Source of the DNA: Patescibacteria group bacterium
GTDB lineage: Bacteria > Patescibacteriota > Microgenomatia > Woykebacterales > RBG-16-39-9b
Length of the DNA stretch: 43,816 nt
NCBI GenBank assembly: GCA_022574495.1
Contig: JACZRW010000004.1
Coordinates: 1 to 43,816, forward strand
Reading direction: 5' to 3'
The notes below the pieces were generated by a model that did no database searches, was not told where the DNA came from, and saw only the letters and a program-made list of their open reading frames with translations. The stretch's first letter is position 1. Each line of letters begins with the position of its first letter. A program made the translations under genes and the position numbers. Below are positions 37,583 through 43,816 of the stretch, piece by piece.

Positions 37583-37832
37583 TAAGTCTTTTGGGCCAAA
37601 GACTGTTGAGAGTAATCGGGGAGCTGTGGAGTACGATTAAGTTTAATCGCATTTCACCGGTCCCAGATCACCAATCTTTGATCCTTATACATTTTACACC
37701 AAGTGTGCAAGTTATCTAGATAAACATTAAGATGCCTAACGCAGGACTTGAATACCTAAGGATAGATCGCTTTGCGCTCTACGACCACCTTTTGGGCTAT
37801 GAGAAGCTCTAAATCTGAAGCTATATATAATC

Positions 37833-37868
37833 CTATTTATCCAATCCTAGTTTTTGTACGATAGTTTT
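37833..37868 (-). pseudogene. Second copy of the last 11 codons plus stop of rpsO
   Basis: Minus strand AAAACTATCGTACAAAAACTAGGATTGGATAAATAG = [11 protein letters not shown]. Confidence 0.85.
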
Positions 37869-37967
37869 TTAGGCCACGAAGTGGTCGCAGCATGCGCAGT
37901 AGCTGGCTTCAGGCAACGACCTAAAGGCATAAGCTACGAGCGTGCTATTTATCTCCAAGCTGGGCGC

Positions 37968-38022
37968 AAGACAATTGTTCTAATAATTACTTGTCCAAAC
38001 CTAGTTTCTGAACAATTGTCTT
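37968..38022. repeat. Perfect 13-bp inverted repeat spanning the rpsO stop codon
   Basis: AAGACAATTGTTC (37968-37980) / GAACAATTGTCTT (38010-38022), 29-nt spacer. Confidence 0.8.
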
Positions 38023-38256
38023 ATACCGATCAGGATCTTTCCTAGTAAGATACAGCAGGATTCTTCTTCTCTTATTGACCATTTGCAAAAGTCCTCTTCT
38101 CGAATGAACATCTTGTTTATGAGTTTTTAAATGCTCTGTCAATCTTTTTATTCTTTCACTAAGAAGCGCAATTTGAACCTCAGGCGATCCGGTGTCACCT
38201 TCATGTTGGGCAAAATCTTTTAAGATTTTTTGCTTATCTGTCTTTTCTAAAGCCAT
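37987..38256 (-). CDS. rpsO: 30S ribosomal protein S15
   Basis: [56 protein letters not shown]. Confidence 0.98.
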   Translation of the reverse strand: MALEKTDKQKILKDFAQHEGDTGSPEVQIALLSERIKRLTEHLKTHKQDVHSRRGLLQMVNKRRRILLYLTRKDPDRYKTIVQKLGLDK

Positions 38257-38392
38257 ATTTAACTTTTCCTATCCTTAAGGTAGCTATTTCAGTATAACAA
38301 AAGGTTCTTTGGGTTCGCAACAAATTCAGGGATCAGCCCCCTACGCTGAAGCCTCACTGGGTTGACACCCGGAAGCTTTACGCGAATGGTTG

Positions 38393-39205
38393 TCAGGAAA
38401 CTTTGGAACTACGGTAAACTTTTGGGGACAGCCAATCTTTTGGTAACTCACTTTTTACATCTACATCATTTGATTTTGAAAATTCTAGGTTTATATCTTC
38501 TTTAGCTTTTGTTGCATACGCAGCAGCTTCAAAAATTCTTGAGCCTTTTACCTTTGTGAAATTTTGTGTCGCCTCTCTCATACCAAGAAGCAACAAGTTG
38601 GCACATTTTTCTGTTAAATCAATTTCAGATTGATTGAAAAGCAATGACAAAAAACCACTAACGCTTTCCATTTTTTGGTCAATAATATTTAACTTACCAA
38701 ATCTAGTATTAGCGCCATCGATATCAATATTTATAGTTGGGAGGCTTTCAAAAAGTTCGGTGTGAGATGAATAAATTTTTGTACTCTTTAAATCCTTCGT
38801 ACCTAAAATCATTATTAAATTATAATCACCGCCAACATAGCTAGTCTGAACCTCATCCAAATTGAGTCCTTTCTTTTTAGGTTTAATAATTAAATTAAAC
38901 TTATCTCCTTCAATCTTGTAAGAGACTTTATCTACTGGGTTTTTCTTATAATCAAACGAGATAATAAGTTTTCGTGGTTCTAAATCTTTCGTTATCTCTT
39001 TGGATTCCGCAAGCAGAGTAACATTATCTGGAAGCTTACCAGCACAAACCAAGTGGGAAATCTTATTGAAAGATTTAAGTAGGGTGTTTAGCGCAAGACC
39101 GGCATACACTGTATCAACCAAAGGTTCCTCGCCAATAAATATTAAAACCTTTTTAGATTTACTTATTAAATCTTTTAACTGGAACGTGTTTGCTTTTACT
39201 TCCAT
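38393..39205 (-). CDS. DHH-phosphoesterase-like protein, apparently degenerate
   Basis: Position between infB and rpsO; INIDIDGANTRFGKLNIID resembles the INIDHH..N..FG segment of NrnA-type proteins but lacks HH. Confidence 0.55.
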   Translation of the reverse strand: MEVKANTFQLKDLISKSKKVLIFIGEEPLVDTVYAGLALNTLLKSFNKISHLVCAGKLPDNVTLLAESKEITKDLEPRKLIISFDYKKNPVDKVSYKIEGDKFNLIIKPKKKGLNLDEVQTSYVGGDYNLIMILGTKDLKSTKIYSSHTELFESLPTINIDIDGANTRFGKLNIIDQKMESVSGFLSLLFNQSEIDLTEKCANLLLLGMREATQNFTKVKGSRIFEAAAYATKAKEDINLEFSKSNDVDVKSELPKDWLSPKVYRSSKVS

Positions 39206-39207
39206 AT

Positions 39208-40680
39208 TTAATCCTTAACCGCCTGAATTATATCACCAGGTTCAAACTTTATTTTATCTTCGAATATTACTCCAAATTCTTTTCCCTCGCTAGACTCATT
39301 TATATCTGATTGCTTATGCTTCATCGATTTTATTTTAGTCTCTTTCAATACTTTCTCACCTCTAAGAACTTCTATACTGTCAGATTTGTTTATCCTTCCC
39401 TTTAAAACCTTACCTCCAGCAATAATACCTTCTTCAGTTTCAAATTTAGACAATATTTCTGCTTGTCCTAGAACATCTTTCTTCTTTTTGGATGCTACCA
39501 ATGCGTCCAATCCTTCATTAAGTTCGTCTAGCAGTTCGTAAATAAGTTTGTACGTTCGAATATTAACACTTTCTTCTTCAGCTAATTTCTCTAATGATTT
39601 AGATATCTTCACATTAAAACCGATAACTATCGATTTTGATGCTGACGCTAAAAGTATGTCGTTCTCGGTTATATCTCCAGTTTCTTTATGAACAAACTTC
39701 ACTTTTTGATCTTCTTTCTTTAATGATTCTATAGAGCTTGATAAAGCCTCAAGACTCCCGTAAGTATCTGCTTTGATAATAAGTTTAACTTCTGAGGTTT
39801 TCGTTGAAGCTTCCCAATCTCTTTCTAACCTTGACTTTGTTTCTAATGACACTGACTTTTCCTTCATCTTTTTACTAAGAATATCCCCCACTTGAGGAAC
39901 TTTTTCTAAACCAAGAATCTCTACTGGATCGGAAATAGTAGCCTCTTTCAATGATTTACCCTCCGGACTAATCAATGCTTTTATCTTCCCCGATGTTGTA
40001 TCTCCGAAAACCAAATCACCAACCTTTAAACTACCACTTTTTACAATTATTTTTGCGATTGGACCTCTAAATTTATCAATATAGGATTCAATAATTGTAC
40101 CCTCAAAATCTGACATGGTATTTTTACCAACTTCAGAGACTTCTGCGACTAATTGAACCATTTCTAAAAGTTCGTCTATCCCTTTACCTGTTTTCGCTGA
40201 TATTAGAACGACTACAATATCGCCCCCATAACCCTCTACTAAAACACCTTCCTGGGCTAATTGCTTTTTTACCCTCTCAACATTTGAATTTTGTAAATCT
40301 ATTTTGTTTATAGCTACCAAGTAGGGGATGTTTGCTGTTTTAATATGAGCGATAGATTCTTTAGTCTGAGGCATTACCCCATCATCTGCAGCTACTATAA
40401 GTATGGCAATATCGGTAACTTTTGCTCCTCTAGCCCGGATTTGTGAGAAAGCTTCATGACCAGGTGTATCTATAAATGTTATTTTTTTACCTTTATGATC
40501 AACTTGGTAAGCTGCAATGTGTTGGGTAATACCTCCAGCTTCTTTTTCGGCTACATTAGATTTTCTAATATTATCAAGTAAGGTCGTCTTGCCGTGGTCA
40601 ACGTGGCCAAGAATTGCTACTACTGGGGGGAAGTGCAGCGTTTTTTCGGTTGTTTGCTGTTTTATTGCTTTCTTCACCAT
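39208..40680 (-). CDS. infB: Translation initiation factor IF-2, short N-terminus
   Basis: [35 protein letters not shown]. Confidence 0.97.
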   Translation of the reverse strand: MVKKAIKQQTTEKTLHFPPVVAILGHVDHGKTTLLDNIRKSNVAEKEAGGITQHIAAYQVDHKGKKITFIDTPGHEAFSQIRARGAKVTDIAILIVAADDGVMPQTKESIAHIKTANIPYLVAINKIDLQNSNVERVKKQLAQEGVLVEGYGGDIVVVLISAKTGKGIDELLEMVQLVAEVSEVGKNTMSDFEGTIIESYIDKFRGPIAKIIVKSGSLKVGDLVFGDTTSGKIKALISPEGKSLKEATISDPVEILGLEKVPQVGDILSKKMKEKSVSLETKSRLERDWEASTKTSEVKLIIKADTYGSLEALSSSIESLKKEDQKVKFVHKETGDITENDILLASASKSIVIGFNVKISKSLEKLAEEESVNIRTYKLIYELLDELNEGLDALVASKKKKDVLGQAEILSKFETEEGIIAGGKVLKGRINKSDSIEVLRGEKVLKETKIKSMKHKQSDINESSEGKEFGVIFEDKIKFEPGDIIQAVKD

Positions 40681-40685
40681 AAAAA

Positions 40686-41789
40686 TTACTCTTCACTTTC
40701 TTCTTTTTCCTCTTTTTTCTTTTTAGTCTTCTTTACTTTAGTTTTTGCTTCCTTTTTTAGGACTTCTTTTTTCTTTTTGCTTACTTTTTTTGGTTTCTTT
40801 TTTTCTTTTGTTTTATCTTCATCTTCGGTTTCTTTTTTAATATCTAAAATATTCTCTGCTCCTTTAATATCAATTTTCCAACCGGTTAATTTCGCTGCTA
40901 ATCTTACATTTTGGCCATCCTTACCAATTGCTAAAGAAAGTTGGTCTTCTGGAACTTCAACAAAAGCAGTTTTATTTTCCAAATCAGCTCTTACCTTATT
41001 TACCTTTGCCGGAGAAAGAGCAGCGGCAACAAATTTTGCCGGGTCGCCGCTATAAGCAATAACGTCTATCTTTTCCAAACCAAGTTCGGCGATTACAGCT
41101 TGAACACGGACTCCTTTTTGCCCAACACAAGAGCCGACTGGATCTACACCAGTCTGTTTGGAAGAAACAGCTACTTTACTTCTTTGCCCAGCTTCACGCG
41201 CAATAGCTTTTATCTCAACAATACCAGAACCAATTTCCGGTACTTCCAATTTAAATAGACCTTCGACCAAACCCTTGTGGGCCCGGGAAACTATAACATC
41301 TTGGCCTCTTGCAGATTCTCTGATACCAACAATATATACTTTTAGACGTTGGTTTAGACGGTAGTCTTCACCAAGCGTTTTTTCCGAACCCGGAATAACC
41401 GCTTCGGTCTTACCCAAATCAACCACTAAATTTGTCCCTTCAATCCTCTGAACCATACCGTTTACAATAGTTCCCACCTTTTTTTCAAATTCGGAAAGGA
41501 TTGCACCTTTTTCAGCTTCGCGTATCCTTTGTAAGAGGACTTGTTTTGCGGTTTGGGCGGCGATTCGACCGAATCCTTGAGGAGTTACATCTTTTCCTTT
41601 TTCAAATACTTTCGCTTCTCCAGTCTCAGGATCAATTTCAGCAGACAAATCTTCTGTATCTGCACCGTAATCCTTTTTGTACGCGGCGATAATTGCATCT
41701 TGCACAATTGTCAGCACTTCCTTAGGATCTACACCACGCTCGGTAGCGGCTTGATTTAGAGCTGCTGCAAATTCAGTTCTTAAAGCCAC
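40686..41789 (-). CDS. nusA: Transcription termination/antitermination protein NusA with Lys/Glu-rich tail
   Basis: [64 protein letters not shown] start at 41789 preferred over TTG 41804. Confidence 0.95.
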   Translation of the reverse strand: MALRTEFAAALNQAATERGVDPKEVLTIVQDAIIAAYKKDYGADTEDLSAEIDPETGEAKVFEKGKDVTPQGFGRIAAQTAKQVLLQRIREAEKGAILSEFEKKVGTIVNGMVQRIEGTNLVVDLGKTEAVIPGSEKTLGEDYRLNQRLKVYIVGIRESARGQDVIVSRAHKGLVEGLFKLEVPEIGSGIVEIKAIAREAGQRSKVAVSSKQTGVDPVGSCVGQKGVRVQAVIAELGLEKIDVIAYSGDPAKFVAAALSPAKVNKVRADLENKTAFVEVPEDQLSLAIGKDGQNVRLAAKLTGWKIDIKGAENILDIKKETEDEDKTKEKKKPKKVSKKKKEVLKKEAKTKVKKTKKKKEEKEESEE

Positions 41790-41870
41790 ACACTCTCCAT
41801 ACAATCGTAAAATTTAAAATTACTTGAGTAAATTTGTTCTAAATTAGTATTCATTAGTGTATGTAAAAGA

Positions 41871-41895
41871 AAAGTGGGATTTTAATTCCCACTTT
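41871..41895 (-). terminator. Rho-independent-like terminator of the sugar dehydrogenase gene
   Basis: AAAGTGGGA / TCCCACTTT perfect 9-bp stem, 7-nt loop, then TTCTTTTAC on minus strand. Confidence 0.7.
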
Positions 41896-42019
41896 AAAAT
41901 TACTAATAAAATTGTAGGCATATACTACCACCAAACCTATTTCTGGTCAACCCTATTCAGTTTTGGTTAAAAAGAATTTAATTTGCTGAAGTAACTAGTC
42001 GGAAAGGGAGTTGGAAAAT

Positions 42020-43677
42020 TTAAACTGAGCAAAATGCACCAAACTGGGCTACAGAAAAACCAATATCCAAAATATTAACATTACCGCTAGCATCAAGATC
42101 ATATATCTCATTCCAGTCTGGAGAACTTGATGTTGAACCAAAAGCAATAATTAACGCTCCAATATCAGTTATATTGACCACTCCATTTGGAGGGCTACCA
42201 ATCCCTCCTGTCCCTATCACATCAGCACATTTCGCCACAATTATTTTAAGTGTCTCTGATTCACTTGTGGCACCATGACTATTTGTAACCGTCAACTTTG
42301 CCTCCTTTAATCCATAAGAATCGTAAGTGTGGCTGGATTTTTTTCCAAATCCAAATGTACCATCTCCAAAATCCCAAGAATATGTCAGCGGCAATTGGTT
42401 TATATCGCTACTGGCCGATCCACTAAAACTCCTTGTTACAGATATGGGGCCGATTACCTCATCAACAGTGGCTATTGCGGTCGGAGGGGCAAATTGAATC
42501 TTATGAACTTGTCCACTAAAAAAAGATAGGTAGTACAAAGCACCATCTAGACCTACTTGTATATCAACCGGACCTTGTATATTAGTAGTAAAATTACTTA
42601 CAGTATAATTAGTAGGGTGTAAACTCCTAATGAAGCCTCCACCAATATCACTGAAGAAATATTTACCGGTATATTCTGAAGGAAATTGATTACCTCGGTA
42701 AAAAGCAGCCCCAGTTATCGCAAATCCCTCACTATGATTGTACGAATATATAGGGTAGGTGTAATCAAAGTTAACACAATCATCGTGATTTTCTGCATCA
42801 GAACCAAAGCTGGGCCTTCACAACCAGGCCAACCATAATTGGCTCCCTTTTCAATTTTATTTACTTCTTCCCAAGTGCTTTGCCCTACATCATTTGCAAA
42901 AATTTTTCCATCTACTGGATCGATATTAAAAGTGAAGGGGTTACGAAGCCCATACGCCCAGATTTCACCCCTTTTACCAGTTTGTCCCGCGAAGGGGTTA
43001 TCGGAAGGAATGCTTCCGTCTTTGTTAATCCGCAGTATCTTTCCGGCTAAATTACCAAGATTTTGGGAATTGTTTCCAAAATCGTTCCCCCCATCACCAG
43101 TGGCGATATATAAAAATCCGTCCTTACCAAAATGAATTCCTCCTCCATCATGGTGCCCATCACCAGAAAAAATATTACCTAATATTACCTCCTCACTACT
43201 TGAAACAGCTACGTCTGGTTTGTCACTGCTGGCAGTAAAACGGCTGACCTTACCTCTTACTGTGGTAGTGTTGACTTGGTGAGTATAGTGAATGTAAACA
43301 TATCCATTATTCTCAAAATCAGGATCTAAAGCAACTCCTATGAGTCCGCGCTCCCGATCAGTGTTTACTGACACTGTCAAAAACGGTGTGGAAAGAAGTT
43401 TACCATCTTTAATCACTCGCACATTTCCCCCCTTTTCTGTTACAAACAATCTTCCGTCTGGTGCAAAGGCCATTGAGGTTGGTTGAGAAAGTCCTGATAC
43501 AAAAATAGAGTCTTCAAAATCACCTTGTAATGGCACTGCAGCTTGGGGACCTTCTCTAGCTCTCTCTTGACTGGTAAGGACAAGATAGACAGTTAGGGGA
43601 AGGGCAGCAAAAATAAAGAAGGTCCCAATAATGGCTAGTAGGTGTTTGGGCTTTTGCATATCAACCTTATCGAACAT
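42020..43677 (-). pseudogene. PQQ-type glucose/sorbosone dehydrogenase-like protein with PKD and dockerin-like modules, one frameshift
   Basis: ORF 42715-43677 and ORF 42020-42538 join in a second frame (FGSDAENHDDCVNFDYTYPIYSYNHSEGFAITGAAFYRGNQFPSEYTGKYFFSDIGGG...LYYLSFFSGQ) with a break near 42805-42815. Confidence 0.75.
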
Positions 43678-43728
43678 AAAGATATATTAATTTAAGTTTA
43701 ACGGGGTTGAAAACCACCGTCAAGTGAT

Positions 43729-43757
43729 TTGACATAGTAATTTAATAGGAATAAAAT
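43729..43757 (+). promoter_or_regulatory. Promoter TTGACA-17-TAAAAT upstream of tRNA
   Basis: ttgacatagtaatttaataggaataaaat. Confidence 0.7.
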
Positions 43758-43780
43758 ACCGCTTGTTCTAGGGAGAGGTT

Positions 43781-43816
43781 GGCTCCGTGGTGTAGCGGTA
43801 ACACACTACCTTTGCA
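43781..43816 (+). tRNA. 5' half of a tRNA with TGC anticodon (Ala), truncated by window end
   Basis: GGCTCCG-TG-GTGT-AGCGGTA-ACAC-A-CTACC-TT-TGC-A fits tRNA positions 1-37. Confidence 0.7.

Noticed and set aside
37740-37810. tRNA-like stretch in rpsO-pnp spacer (GTAGAGCGC ... TTCAAGTCCTGC, GCCCAAA/GTTAGGC)
   Set aside because: Only about 64 nt, D-stem does not pair, T-loop 9 nt, acceptor mismatches; at best a fossil, more likely chance.
37854-38045. Plus-strand ORF overlapping rpsO end
   Set aside because: No family resemblance; lies across the inverted repeat and antisense to rpsO.
40686-40860. Lys/Glu-rich NusA tail as a novel domain
   Set aside because: Low-complexity charged tail; similar basic/acidic extensions are common on informational proteins and nothing specific supports function.
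1-43816. CRISPR array, phage, transposase or defence island
   Set aside because: No regularly spaced repeats, cas, integrase, transposase or toxin-antitoxin signatures recognised in the ORFs.

Overview
The window reads as a chromosomal segment of a small-genome bacterium, probably Patescibacteria/CPR and Microgenomates-like (inferred from gene content, short informational proteins and low GC; not verified). It is gene-dense and uses the standard code, with TGA as a stop. Recognisable genes: 6-phosphogluconate dehydrogenase (partial), cyclase-family hydrolase, zinc-ribbon/RDD/HtrA-like protease, zwf, RRM RNA-binding protein, CutA, S51 peptidase, cyclophilin, redoxin, alpha/beta hydrolase, rpoC, rpoB, mltG, a gp47/baseplate-J-like membrane protein, a PilM/FtsA-like protein, alaS, a slipin, RodZ-like, ftsK, RNase J, family-4 UDG, pnp, rpsO, a degenerate DHH-like protein, infB, nusA, a frameshifted PQQ-type sugar dehydrogenase with PKD and dockerin-like modules, and the 5' half of a tRNA with a TGC anticodon. 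No CRISPR array, transposase or obvious phage module was seen. Main items to follow up: (1) in-frame dispersed-repeat insertions inside alaS; (2) a second copy of the last 11 codons plus stop of rpsO, 154 bp downstream, differing only at third codon positions; (3) a recurring promoter layout with the -10 box 6-9 nt from the start codon, implying many leaderless mRNAs; (4) a promoter followed almost at once by a terminator-like hairpin in the rpoB leader; (5) an Asn-to-Gly change in the RpoC NADFDGD motif.
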